Of a stretch of 64,000 bases of DNA, positions 12,126-23,147 are shown one piece after another; the first letter of the stretch is position 1, and each line of letters opens with the position of its first letter. The stretch is from Gautieria morchelliformis (Eukaryota > Basidiomycota > Agaricomycetes > Gomphales > Gomphaceae). The notes beneath the pieces were generated by a model. It ran no database searches and had not been told where the DNA came from. It was given only the letters and a program-made list of their open reading frames with translations. The position numbers and the translations under genes are program-made. The DNA is taken from positions 186,001 to 250,000 of the forward strand of contig WHVA01000052.1 of the NCBI GenBank assembly GCA_015179125.1, read 5' to 3'.

Positions 12126-12525
12126 AGGCCTGGGGGCATTCTCGTGCGAAGTGTCCGACCTTCCCCCAGCGCTGACAGGTGAGTGGCTGTGGGAATTGCT
12201 TTTTCGCAGTGTCCACGTCCATTGGAGTGGGTCCAGAGGCAGTTGGGAGGGGTGTGGGCACTGGCATTATCGCTGTCCTCAAAGAGAGTTGACTGGTGAA
12301 CCTGGTGTGTGATTCACCGGCCTTGCAAAAAACTGGTGGTGGGGGAGGGCCACTGTTTGTCACCCTAGGTCCCTGGAATGCTTCGTTGGCTGCATGCCTG
12401 AGTGCAACTGTTCTCACCACTCCATACCATACAGAAGGGTCCTCATCCTTTAGCCTGCCATCTAACATCAATGCAATGTGACTCTGGATCGCAGGGTCAA
12501 GACCTCAATGGAACTTCATCACAAT
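12126..12525 (-). pseudogene. Ty3/gypsy gag fragment, minus strand
   Basis: Read on the minus strand it gives GLDPAIQSHIALMLDGR, then EDPSVWYGVVRTVALRHAANEAF, a proline-rich spacer with PTPMDVD, and a zinc-knuckle-like motif CQRWGKVGHFAREC. This is the C-terminal part of a basidiomycete gypsy Gag. The second knuckle cysteine is replaced by tryptophan and a stop precedes GLDPA, so the copy is dead. It abuts the chromodomain fragment on the plus strand in inverted orientation. At its other end it runs straight into an LTR3-like fragment. Confidence 0.75.
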
Positions 12526-12529
12526 TGAT

Positions 12530-12760
12530 CGCCCGCCTGTGTATTGTACGAGATTTCCAAGATCCTTGATTCCAAGATTGACCAACAATGTAGACCCTGT
12601 AACCTCCTGTACCTTGTCTATTGGGCTGGTTATGAAGGAACCTATGAAGAGACGTCATGGGCCCTTGCAACTGAGTCAGCCATGTGGCCAAGATCGTGAC
12701 CGATTTTCACTCAGCCTACCCTGCCAAGCCTGGACCATGGGTTCCTTGAACCCGAGCTTG
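12530..12760 (+). pseudogene. Integrase C-terminal chromodomain of gypsy element E1
   Basis: The plus-strand frame reads VLYEISKILDSKIDQQ, then LLYLVYWAGYEGTYEETSW and ALATESAM, followed by a stop. This is the chromodomain that ends the Pol of chromoviruses. Its hydrophobic/aromatic core (Y...W..W-like) is visible as YLVYWAGY and EETSW. It marks the end of pol in an element (E1) whose 3' LTR lies at 17,739. Upstream pol is missing because of the junction with an inverted gag fragment at about 12,530. Confidence 0.75.
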
Positions 12761-13779
12761 AGCCCTCCCGTTTCCTTTCACTCATTCATGGTCACTTTCT
12801 TAGTTAGACACATACACTCTTTTGCTATGTTTTACCTCGCCCATTTTGCCGAATAGCTACGCTTGTAGTCTCAGCCCTTTCTCTCTGTCCTGTTCATTCA
12901 CTTCTGTTCCCGATTCAGTTCCCGAAACAAACACCAAGAAAAAAGATTCATATTATAATAAAACCTGAAAACATTATTAGTACTTAGTTATCCTCCATAG
13001 TTGCATCCCCGTCTGCATCTTTTTCCACGTCATCCCACTCATTCCCTGAATCCTCACCAGAACCCTGTCAAGATTGGATTTTAGGCATTACTATCATGTA
13101 TTAGTGAACACAGCAAATGCCCGAATGGCTTGTGCAACGAAGTGTGTAGTTCGGCGAATAAGATGCGCGAATAAATGTTTAGAAGGTAAGAGGACTGCCT
13201 GAACGGGGCTCACCCTATCTACAGTCGTAGCGAAATAGCCCGTGATACTTGACGATGTAACGTACAAGGTCTCACAGAAAGGTTGTCTAGTAGTAACAAT
13301 CCTTTTGCCAGCAAAGGTACTCCTTCGGAGTCCTTCGCCAACAGCACCGACAATGATATGAAGACTAGAGTAGTGAAGGTGAAGTACGAAAACTCACCTC
13401 TGGTGCCTAAGTCCTCTTCTGGTCTAAGGTAGTAGTCTATAGAAGAGGGCTCAAGATGATAGTCACAGTGCACAGTGAGGTCAAGTTTTGCACAAGATAG
13501 ACATATGATAATTGAACTGCAGAATATACATGCGAATGTAAACTACTTATACCGAATGCTCATATGATCCTAGCGAATAGGAAAGAGGCCGTCATGAGTC
13601 AGGGTTGGATATGGGTGCGCAGTCGGGATACAAATAGATGAAACACATACAATGGAGAAGGGGAGGAGTGTGAATGTGAAACAATGGGGGGAGAAAGGAT
13701 AAAGGTACCTATGTAAGAAAACACACCCTGAGACCTGCATACATGTTACCCTGCACAGACTCTTCATTTGCTGGGTTGA

Positions 13780-15333
13780 TGTTTTGGAACCCTTCAAGAC
13801 TTTGGTGTCAGAGCTAACACTTTGGTCTATCAGAACGTGTCGTATACGAAACTGCAAGAATATTAAACACTACTGTCGTAATGAATAACAAACTATTAGT
13901 CTGTAGGTTCGAGGATGACTATCGGGGTCCAAGTATTCCAAAAAGATAGGAATGGCTTCACAGGAGAGTTTGTAAGTGGACTGACCCGATTAACGTCAAT
14001 GCACTGCAATAAACGAGCGACTAGGGTTTAAGAAGTGACTTGTGAAAGTCACTGAACAGGAAAGTCACTGATCAGTTCGTCTCAGGTATTGGAGAGCTAA
14101 TTGACAAGGAAATCGATTGTCAGACTCTGCAGAATTTCACCTGGAGTGTTAGTCCGGGTGGCTAAGTAGAAACGCAACTACTTAACTGAGAATTAATACA
14201 CTAAGTAAGTGTAATAACCCTAGCTGGGGTTAGCAGCTTAGTAAGCTGTGCCAGCTTGGCAAGTCACACGAGGTACCTGGATAGTAGATGATGATGTATT
14301 GGCTGATGAAAGGTGGGCAGTAAGGCCTCCTTTTATATTGTATCTACTATCTATTAATAGACTAGAATGAGTCACGAAGAAATAGGGTAGTGAGTCATTG
14401 AGAAAAAGGGTAGTGAGTCAGAGCATGTGTTGGCCAATCACAGTCCACGAATAGGGTGTGAGTCATGCACTGAGTCACACAGAAATGGGGTAGTGAGTCA
14501 GAGCATGTGTTGGCCAATCACGGTTCACGATTAGGGAGTGAGTCATGCACTGAGTCACGCAGAAATGGGGTAGTGAGTCAGAGTGAAAAAGGGTAATGAG
14601 TCAGAACTCGTGTTGACCAATCGCAGCCCATGATTAGGGGGTGAGTCATGCAGAAATGGGGTAGTGAGTCAGGCATGAGTCACGTCTAAGAATAAGATAC
14701 ACCCTTATTCTTAAAGAGGATTAGCTCAACACAGCCTTTCATTGGTAAGAGGCCCCTCAGCCAATGATACGCCAGAGTCCAAGCATGAGTCACCTGCCAA
14801 GCCAGGCTCTGAGTCATGCAGGAGTCATTTCCCTAGTCACAAGACTTTGGACCAATAATACTCCAGCTTGGCAGTGAGTCATGACCCTGTTAGGAGTGTA
14901 GTCATGGCACAGCACAGCCTAGCATAGCCTTGTTGCTATGGTAGCATAGGTTGGGCTGAGTTTGTATTGCACAAACTGTGTTGTGGAGGCTTGGGAATAA
15001 ATTGCTATTTCCAGAGTGCTGAGTCCGAACCGGTAGGTTGGCCAGAGTTTGTGGGTGCGTAAGTGTCCACAGGCTCGAGTTCGGGTTCCCGCGCGTCGGA
15101 GTTTGAATAAGCAGAGTTGTGGATACATGTGGATTTATAACTCTGCTGCAACAGAATAGAAGTGTTTTGGGCCAAAGACTTGGTTAAATTGGCGAAAAAA
15201 TGGTAGGAAATTAGAGGAAGTTTAAATAGTTCATCCCCAATGATAGCAATACCAGTATGCTATATTTTAAGGTCACTATTTCGAAAATACATCGAAAATA
15301 TTCTGTTTGCCCAGCAAAGCTAGATCCCATACA
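13780..15333 (+). mobile_element. Solo LTR of family LTR5 (1,554 bp), GTTGA target duplication
   Basis: It begins TGTTTTGGAACCC and ends TCCCATACA, with GTTGA on both sides (13,775-13,779 and 15,334-15,338). The LTR1 copy at 8,282 shows the empty site. At 1.55 kb this is a very long LTR. Bases 14,368-14,881 hold a dense array of TGAGTCA sites, described separately. No open reading frame of note is present. A truncated reverse copy lies at 9,560-10,107. Confidence 0.88.
14368..14881 (+). promoter_or_regulatory. Array of 16 TGAGTCA sites with CCAAT motifs inside LTR5
   Basis: TGAGTCA occurs 16 times in 514 bp, 13 of them within the first 320 bp. TGASTCA is the established binding site of Gcn4/AP-1 family bZIP factors. 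A roughly 80-95-bp unit (AAATGGGGTAGTGAGTCAGA, then CCAATCAC, then TGAGTCATGCAC) repeats about three times, with extra copies outside the unit. Six CCAAT pentamers are interspersed, in contexts such as GGCCAATCAC and GACCAATCG. This looks like an enhancer in the U3 of the LTR. Function is inferred and was not tested. Confidence 0.7.
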
Positions 15334-15839
15334 GTTGATCCCACACAATCTACGGGTAGGACATCCCGCGAATGCATTCTGGCCACAGGAACACCCAAAG
15401 GGGGTTGAGTCAGGAAGGTGATGAGGCCAGTGATGAACCATCAAGCTGGGTAAAGGATGTCAATCATTTTTGATGGCATGCCTACTGGCGAATGATGCAA
15501 GTAGCGAATTGTCGTTCAGTGAATTCAGCGAAGGGCAAAATGGAGCAAATATAGAGGTGGAGTGGTGAAAGGAAAAATGGGGATAGCTGGGTTCAAGAAA
15601 TAAATGAGTCATGACAAACCCCCCCATCCCTCATCTTCTCCGCATCCTCATTCCCGTTTTCCAAGCCCGCATCCATCTCCATTCTTTCCTCTGTCTCCTT
15701 CTCTTTCTCCTTTTCTTTTCCCTTCCCGCTTCCCAAACCATTCCCCAAACCATTCCCCAAACCATTCCCCACTAAACCAAACCCGCCCCAACCCGAATCT
15801 GAACCCAACCACAATTCAGTTTTCTCCACCGCTATGGTC

Positions 15840-17605
15840 CACAACCCGATCCTCTTGCTCATCTAAGCGTTCTGCAGCTCGATCCTCTGAGTCTGTGCGA
15901 AATCCAGTATGGCCCGGAGCAAGTGGTTGCTCTGTTCCAGTTGCTGGTTTTGCTGGGACAACAAGTCCCTCAACATTCCCCACACCTCTTCTCTGGAAAG
16001 CCCCCGGGTTTCAATCCCCTCAATCCCATTCCTGATGGCCCAGCACCTATGTCCACCATTGGTATAGTGCCCGACGGCTTGATGGGTGCTGCCTTTGCCT
16101 TTTTCAGCTCTGGGCCTTTGGCCCCTTCCTCAGCTTTTCATTTCCACTTCCCATCCAGGAAGCTGCAGCGAACCTGTTGAAAGTATTAAAGAAAACAATA
16201 TTAACATATTAACTACAAACACAACCCCATATCACGACCAATACTCCGATCACCCCTCTCTCGGGATATATGCACCACGGCACTAGTAAACCGCCGGATC
16301 ATCATATGCCCACCCAAATTGACCCGATCACACCCCCCGACTCCCCCGATGCCACAGGGACACGTATCACGTGTTACCACGATTTACAACACCCAAAACG
16401 CTATCCAAGAACACCGAGCCCATCCCGAATCACGAGCTTTCCATCAGTCACGTGACCCAATCAAGGGACGCAACACGTCGAGCCGACCCTGCCCATACCC
16501 AGACTATGCCCCTATCCTTCACTAAACTCCCGTTCCCGCATCCTACTTTACACTCCATCTCCAAGCCCAACCTATTCAACACATGTCGTCACTCCTATCG
16601 ATACATGTGCGCCGCTCGCCCCATTCCATCATCCCTTTAGTATCACATCACCAATCCCTTGACCGCCAAGTGCCACCAGTAACTAATAAATACGTAGTCC
16701 CATGTACAACGAAATAGTAGTGAAATAACACCTCATTTCACCTCTCATTCTGTAGTAGAATTTCTAGTCGACACTAAAATCGTAAGACACGCATACTTAC
16801 TGTGCACGCAGATATTCCTGTCTACTCTAAAATCTCACTTGATTTATCTCACAACCAGGAGATTAAATCAATTATTCTCAATATCATTCCTAGTATAGAA
16901 ATCACAGAACCTTTCGGTCCACACAGTCCTGGCACATTGTTTTCTTCCCATGCAAACATCTGGTATTGTGCCGCCTGCAAGTGTTGCATGGCTCGTGCTA
17001 CAACAGAAAGGCATAAGTTAAAACCCAAGCTGAACTGACCTGAGCACTCACCTCTTCATCCCCATCCTCCTCATCCAACTCCTTGGTCACTTTCCTTTTC
17101 TTCGGTCCAGCGGACCTTGGTTTCGACTTGACCAAACTCCTTTCCAGAGCGTGCTTGGCCGCGAGGATCCAAGCCTGTGCGGTCACTGAATCCATGATGA
17201 CTGGCTCGGGTGACAGAGTGTGGATGTTCTGATCCACCAATGCTTGCCGAACCCATTCAGCTTCCAGAATATCCATTAGCCTTTTGCACTTGTGCTCAGC
17301 TATTCTTTCCCACTCCTTGCGTCCTCCTCAGCTTTCACTTCCCCCACTTTTCACGCGTCTTCAGCTTTCTGTGCCGCCTCGGTGTTTCTTGTAGCCTTGG
17401 CTTGCACTTCCTGCTCTTTCCAAGCTTCCTCAGCTTTCTGCTCATCCTCCCGCCGTTTCTTCTCCATTGCATCCTTGTGTTCTTGCACAAGTTGGTGTTT
17501 CTCCTTGAGCGCATTCTGCCGCTCCTCTGCTTCACGCTCAGCCCACACGAGTTCCACATTGAGCTCCTCGATCTCATCGATGTTCAGTTCTGGCACATCT
17601 GACAT
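15840..17605 (-). pseudogene. Antisense zinc-cluster gene of gypsy element E1, decayed
   Basis: The start at 17605 gives MSDVPELNIDEIEELNVELV, then a long charged coiled coil rich in Glu, Lys and Gln. A frame lesion lies at about 17,300-17,345, after which the coil resumes as ERIAEHKCKRLMDILEAEW. A basic region (KPRSAGPKKRKVTKELDEED) precedes an intron at about 16,998-17,050. The next exon reads PCNTCRRHNTRC and MCQDCVDRKV, and after another apparent intron RCSFLDGK. Together this gives a C-x2-C-x6-C / C-x2-C-x6-C pattern like fungal Zn2Cys6 clusters. A second coil (LLSQQNQQLEQSNHLLRAIL) ends at a TAG near 15,840. The gene lies antisense to E1, between its chromodomain and its 3' LTR, starting 134 bp inside that LTR. 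A tandem 12-bp repeat (CCAAACCATTCC) lies beyond its end. Confidence 0.6.
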
Positions 17606-17738
17606 GATTCACAAAGTTGATGATGATGGGAGAAGGCAAGAAGCAGAACGCGAAGCAAAGCTTATGTACCCTTCCCGATCCAGTGATCTCCAGGATCTCA
17701 CTTATGGTGTCATGGGTTCAGCCATATGGGGGAGGTAC

Positions 17739-19179
17739 TGTTATGATCCATTCCCGAGTCCAGTCCCAAAGCCTCAGCTTTGGTACTCGCTCGGGAACCC
17801 TCAGGTTCACTTGGCTTTCCTCGGGTTTCTCTTCATACCTTTCCATCAGCCCTGACTTCCCTTCCTAGTTAGTTCCCCATATGTCCAACCCTTTGTTCCC
17901 CCTGTCCATGTTCCGATCATTTATCCCTCTGACCCTGCATACTACTTTACTATATAAACCCTTCTGCTTGACATTGTTTCCAAACCTCAGCTTATAGCCG
18001 AGCCTGTTCCCAAAATTAGGGTGGAACACTGAGTGGGTGCAACCCACAAGGTTGAAGCCAAGCCCTCTGCTCTGAGATCCCTGTTCAGCTCTGGTAGAGC
18101 CAAACTACACAGCGCCGGTCCAGATGACACTGTCATGACCAGTTTATTTCTCCTACCGCGCTACCTCCATGTTCCCCCTCGTCACTCCCTAGCATCTTCG
18201 CCAGAGTTCGCCGCACCTACCGACCACTCCGCCTCTACGTCCACTCTACTCGCTGTTGGCCCCATCCTCCGAACCGCTATTCGCTGCTCGCGCATTTCGC
18301 CAGCAGGCACGCCATCAAATATGATCGATACCATTCACCCGGCATGATGGTTCATCATTAGCCCCATCATCTTCTTAATCCAACCCCATTGGGTGTTCCT
18401 ATGGCCAAAGTGTGTTCGCAGGGCGTTCCTTCCATAGGTCGTGCGGGATCAACCCAGTAAACGAAGGGTCCGTGCAGGGTAGCATGTATGCGGGTCCCAA
18501 GACATGGTTTTGTCCATAAGTGCCTTCACCCCCTTTTACTCTCCGTCGTTTCATGTTCGCATTCTTCCCTCACTCTATTGTATGTTTATTCCATCTAATT
18601 AGTATCATGACTGCACACCCCTATCCGGCCCTAACTCACGAGGGCCTCTTTCCTATTCACTAATACCTTGCGAGCATTCGATATAAGTAGTTTACATTCG
18701 CATGTATATTCCCCAGTTCAATTATCATACGTCGTGCATCTTGTGCAAACTTGACCTCACCGTGATCATCGTCTTAAGCCTTCTCTTGGAGATTTCTATC
18801 TTCGACCAGCAAAGGACTTAGGCATCACTGGTGAGTTCTCATACTTCATCTTCGTTACCTTAGCCTTCGAACCATTTTCTGTGCCGTTGGCGAAGGGCTC
18901 CGAAGGAGCACCTTCACCAGTGAAGGGATTGTCAAGACTTAGACAGCCCTTCCATGAGACCTTGCACGTTACATTGTCAAGAACCACGGGCTATTTCGCT
19001 ATGACTGTAGATAGGGTGAGCCCCGTTTAGGCGAACCCTCTTACCTTGTGAACATTCATTGGTTCACCTATTCGCCGAACGGCATACTTATTCGCACAAG
19101 TTATTCGGGCATTCGCTGTGTTCACTAATACACGATATTAACGCTTGAAAACCAATCTTGACAGACACACAGTCTTAAC
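17739..19179 (+). mobile_element. 3' LTR of gypsy element E1 (family LTR2), interrupted
   Basis: The LTR starts TGTTATGATCC at 17739, directly after a purine-rich tract (ATGGGGGAGGTAC), as expected for a 3' LTR on the plus strand. It has a TATA box (TACTATATAAACC) near 17,950. It ends AGTCTTAACA at 19,179. A 1,033-bp LTR1 copy interrupts it at 18,131-19,163, so the LTR itself is about 403 bp long. E1 runs rightward into it from the chromodomain at 12,530. Confidence 0.75.
18131..19163 (+). mobile_element. Solo LTR of family LTR1, GACAC target duplication
   Basis: It runs from TGTCATGACC to CAATCTTGACA, 1,033 bp, flanked by GACAC at 18,126-18,130 and 19,164-19,168. It is the reverse complement of the LTR1 copies at 8,282 and 13,066. 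It sits inside the 3' LTR of element E1 and so is younger than it. Confidence 0.88.
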
Positions 19180-19340
19180 AGCCTAGGCTTTTGGGCACCA
19201 ATATGGATCGTCGTCTGCAAAGTCCAAAAGAGTAAACTGTAGTTACAAAAAAGTTTTGAATGAGTTGAAAAATTTCTCAACTGTTTGTTCATCCCTACAC
19301 CTATCCCCACACTCTAAATCCCAACGCCTTGCATGGTCAT

Positions 19341-19430
19341 CCCCAGTGAAATGTGACATGGGGCAAGTGCAGGGAGTCATTTGGCTGCCATATCTCACCA
19401 AATCTAGCCAGAATCAATTTTCACTGGGGG
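19341..19430. mobile_element. Short MITE-like element (90 bp)
   Basis: Terminal inverted repeats CCCCAGTGAAA and TTTCACTGGGG bound the element. TCAT flanks both sides (19,337-19,340 and 19,431-19,434). Related tracts, with a GTGAAAA end followed by ACTCTGGCCAGATAT, occur near 20,590 and 49,040. Pieces with TTTTCACTGGGGG or CTCACTGGGG occur near 23,010 and 23,140. The set suggests a dispersed non-autonomous DNA transposon family. Confidence 0.55.
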
Positions 19431-19816
19431 TCATCGACAGCTCCAAAGATAAAATCGAGGAGCTCCCCCCTGCACCATGATCGATGACTCTGGGCACTGT
19501 AAGTAACACCACAGAAATTCAAATCTCAAATCTTAAGCTTGAAGCTTGAAGTTTGCAGGCCACTTCACCAATTCTGCATTTTTGGCGGCCGCGCAGCATG
19601 CTGCTTGTGAGTCCCGCAGGCCCAAGGTTTTACATAACTTTTCAGGCCGCAGGGACGTGCCAGATGCGGAGGAGGTCACATGCATTGGATGTTTAATATA
19701 ATTATGGCGGCCTGCCAGAGCCCAGAGGCTTGGAGCCAGGGTGCATTCAGTTGTGTTTTGCTTTTGACGCTGACCTCCTTTGCCTTTTTTTTCTGTATTT
19801 TACCCACGTCTCATGC

Positions 19817-20345
19817 AGATCTGGGACATTGTGAAGAAGTGCATCCGCACAGTGTTCAAGGGGCACAAACAGGAGATGTACTTGTTCAACTTTTCGTGCT
19901 ATGGGGGCTTATTGTGTCTGTGTCTGTGGATAAGGTCCGTGGGCCCGCTGCCACACTGCTGTACTGCTGCGGTGACAGCTGCTGTGGAATGCTGATGCTG
20001 AAGCGCACACACAGATGGCGTGTATATGGGATATGGAGACCGGGGGGCATAGGAGGCTGTCGATTATGAAGCCAGCAGATGTGAGTGGCTGTCTCTGCTT
20101 TTGGGTGACCGGGTGCTGATTCTCTGTTTTGCTTGCATTTCCGTGTGTGTGTGTGTGCTGGTCCTCCGCCGCCGTCCCACAGGTGCAGGACGAGGCAGGC
20201 ACGACCTCCGTCGCAATCTCCCCGGACGGGCGGCCCACTCGACACATGCGCCTGTGGGACGTGCAGTCGGGGCAGACCATCCCACTTCCTCAGGGGGCGC
20301 AAGGACGGCATGTACAGTGTCATGTTCACGCCCGACGGAAACGAC
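19817..20345 (+). pseudogene. Fragment of a TUP1-like WD40 co-repressor gene
   Basis: The plus strand reads IWDIVKKCIRTVFKGHKQEMY and, after frame changes and a likely intron, VQDEAGTTSVAISPDG, then a run matching RLWDVQSGQ and GMYSVMFTPDG. The order and wording fit the WD40 propeller of fungal Tup1-type transcriptional co-repressors: a WD repeat ending in IWDI, a GH..E.Y segment, then a TSVAISPDGR repeat. Several frameshifts separate the pieces and neither the N-terminal tetramerisation region nor the rest of the propeller is present. It is therefore a pseudogene fragment. Identification rests on short family-specific wording, so another WD40 protein is possible. Confidence 0.5.
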
Positions 20346-20359
20346 GACTTCCCACACCC

Positions 20360-23147
20360 GCAGGCCCAGGCTTGAGCCCGAGCCTGGCCCTTCTTCCAGG
20401 GCCGGGCTTGGAATTCGACAAGCCCGACCCCCTCCAAGCCGAGCCCAAGCCGGGGCTTTTGAGCCCAGCCCGAGCCCACAGAACACTAATATCTGGCTGT
20501 TTAGATTCCTCATATATCAAAACAATTCTAAAATGAATCTTAAAATTGAGCTGTAATTTATCTCTGTAAAAAATAAACTGTCCATGCCTAGTGAAAACAG
20601 ACTCTGGCCAGATATGGTGAGATATGGCAGCGAAATGACACCCTGCACTCACCAGACGTCGCCAGATAATTGAGACTACACCATCGGCCAAAATTGCAGA
20701 TTTGCTTCGAGGACTGGCCAGATCTGGTGCACCATATGTATTAGTATTTCCAGTATATGACCCTGTATGGCAGATTCTGGTCTCATTTTAATAGCTGATA
20801 ATATAATATATTTTGCATATAGATATAGATAGGTACATTGGACTAGGAAGGTCAACTACAGTAGTAGCTGCCTGCAACGCATAGACGTCGGCCGTGCTCT
20901 CCAGCCCCAGCCCCAGGCCCTTGCACTGCTTCGTGGGGGACTCATCCCTGGGCCCCACCAACATGAAACGCTCGGCCACGCCGCTGAACTCCCCTGCAGG
21001 CACTTGAAGAACTCCCGCAGTCTGGGGCAAGCGCCCGGCCCTGTCCCCGCCCACAAAAAATGTCATAAAAATATCAGTAAGCTGTCACTACCACCACAAC
21101 CCATCCAACCGCCGCATATACACCGCCCCACATCTCACATACATTTCCACTCGCACCACCCACGTCTACCCAAGCCCACACACGTCCGCACGACACATCA
21201 CAATGTTCCCATCGCCCTACTGATTTGACCCTGACCCAACACCCACAGATCCAACCAACCCAAGTCGAAGCCCGAGCCTGAGGGACGTTGATCCACGGAG
21301 GAGCTAGATGTTGAGCCGCGTGTCTACATATCTTCCATATGCCTTTCCTTCCTAACCACAACTCATGTTTCTGATACATATGACTACCCACACCCATTCC
21401 CATTCGATAGACCAGTCTCTTAGCTACCGCTGCTTCCGGACCACCGTACCCCCAAGTCCAGACACCAGAAGTCGACCCACATCTCCATCTTCCGCTCTTC
21501 ACACCACAGCACACTACATAGTTAGATAAATAGTTCAGCTCGTGTATCCACATCCCCCCAGTCAATTAGAACTCACACTTTCGAAACGTCTTGGAACTCT
21601 GTGACGCACAGTCTGGTGCAGCTATAACTAAAGAGAATACACACGCCGTGTTTTCCCTACATCTCTGTTTTTGCGATCCTACTCGATTACATCTCTGTTT
21701 TTGCGATCCTACTCGATTCGACTTCGAATAGAAGTCTGAATCCAACACCCTATCCATTCTATTATCAGCTACTCTTAGTCTTTCACAAAAAACGCACGCT
21801 CCTGCAGTCCAAACCAACATCCTGCGCCACGCGCCGCAACTGCCTATTCTTCTCGAGGTCGCTCCCCGCACCTGCCTCGCACGGGCACCGCACGTCCTCC
21901 ATGGGGAAGCCCCCAACGTCGCGGTGGGCGTGGGGGTCGTGCGGGAAGGTGCCACCGCTCGGGAGACAGGTCAGGAAGAGCTTCATGAGCTCGTGCCCCG
22001 TGGGCAGGGGTGGGAAGGGCCCGCCGTGAGGTGGGAGGGCGGTGCGGGATGTGAGGGGTGGGATGGTGGAGTCTAGGGAGCACCGAGTGGCGTTCGGTAC
22101 GAGACACGAGGGACTGGGCAGCGGGACGTACCATCGGGAACTACCTACCGCTTCCCATATCCGTACATTGCCAAATCCCGCTGCAACCCCAAACCCGAGC
22201 TGAAATGAATGCATGGAAAGTCGAAGTAGGAAGACGTGAGAAAGGAAAGGGAAAGCATCAGTATAATATGTATATATGCACCATGTCTATACCGTATGGC
22301 ACGAATGTACGCAACGCGGCTGATGATGAGGCTTGACTCGTTGCACACGGTCTAGTGCAGACGCAGAGGGCAGGGCAGTAGCTAGAAGCAAGAAAGCAGT
22401 GACTAACGGCTAGAATAGAGGGGTCATTGCGCGCGAGATAGAGAAGAGAGACGGTGGAGCGGGAACGCACAGCGGAGGCCTCCGAGCACTAGAGCTGCTG
22501 ACAGCACAATATCGGGACCACGCAGGTGCATATCGTGAGGTAAGTGACGCGACTGTGGAGCTGGAGAGCTATGCTATCGAGCGCGGAGAGGCTGCTGAGG
22601 AGATACATGGTCAGGAGTGCAGTGATACACGAGATCAGAGAGTGTACTAGACTCAACGACGATGACAACAGGGCGGCGACTTAGCGTGTAGTGAAATAGT
22701 GATGGGGAAACGGAAACCAAACCAAACCAAACTTCGACGCGCAAACTATACACGCCGGCTGGGCTCAAAATGACTAGCTAGGCGTATTTCAATTTTCAAC
22801 TTCGACGAAATATCTACCTAGGTCAAATTCGCAGATTCATGGACTTTTTCCTGGAGTTTCTTCGATGTTTTCACAATTCTCGCTGGTTTGGAAAAAGTAT
22901 TCTGAGTTTCAGGAATTGCACGCTTACTAAGATAATCTGCGTTTCCCGATCCCACCAGATCTCACACTCTGAGCCAGCTGGCGCCATATCTCGCCAGAGG
23001 CACTTTTCACTGGGGGCTATGGCTAAACGGCCATCAGTGGCCGGCTTCCCCGCATCGCCGTATTTTTGGAAACGTCGCCACACCTCAAGACATCTACGCC
23101 TCCCACGCGGTGCCACCTCCCTGGATGCGGGTCCATTCTCACTGGGG
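20360..23147. other. Non-coding, repeat-derived DNA
   Basis: No supported gene was found. The start is a low-complexity run of GCCCGAGCC-type repeats (20,365-20,475). The stretch 21,640-21,720 contains a 30-bp direct repeat (ACATCTCTGTTTTTGCGATC, twice). Proline-rich minus-strand frames at 21,780-22,210 have no recognisable domain. The tracts near 20,590 and 22,990-23,145 carry the MITE-related ends noted at 19,341. Confidence 0.4.

Larger units (their letters stand above)
13066..15616 (-). mobile_element. Solo LTR of family LTR1, AACCC target duplication, itself interrupted
   Basis: The LTR runs from TGTCAAGATTGG (13,066) to GAGTCATGACA (15,616) and is flanked by AACCC at 13,061-13,065 and 15,617-15,621. 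Removing the nested insertion at 13,780-15,338 leaves about 992 bp, which agrees with the 1,033-bp copy at 18,131. It inserted into the 3' untranslated region of gypsy element E1, between the chromodomain and the antisense zinc-cluster gene. Confidence 0.88.

Noticed and set aside
14340-14900. Regularly spaced repeats considered as a CRISPR array
   Set aside because: The host is a eukaryote. The units vary in length, lie inside an LTR with a target duplication and share the TGAGTCA site, so they are regulatory or tandem repeats.
15617-15635. C-rich tract after LTR1 considered as a polypurine tract of a full-length minus-strand element
   Set aside because: The AACCC target duplication on both sides shows a solo LTR. 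The C-rich stretch belongs to the element it inserted into.
15604-16035. Serine/proline-rich plus-strand frame
   Set aside because: It covers an LTR end, a 12-bp tandem repeat and the complement of the zinc-cluster gene tail, with no independent evidence for coding.
20101-20556. Several long overlapping frames on both strands
   Set aside because: They arise from GC-rich low-complexity DNA next to the TUP1-like remnant and do not resemble any protein.
21783-22214. Proline-rich minus-strand frame
   Set aside because: No domain, no splice context and low-complexity composition; not enough to call a gene.
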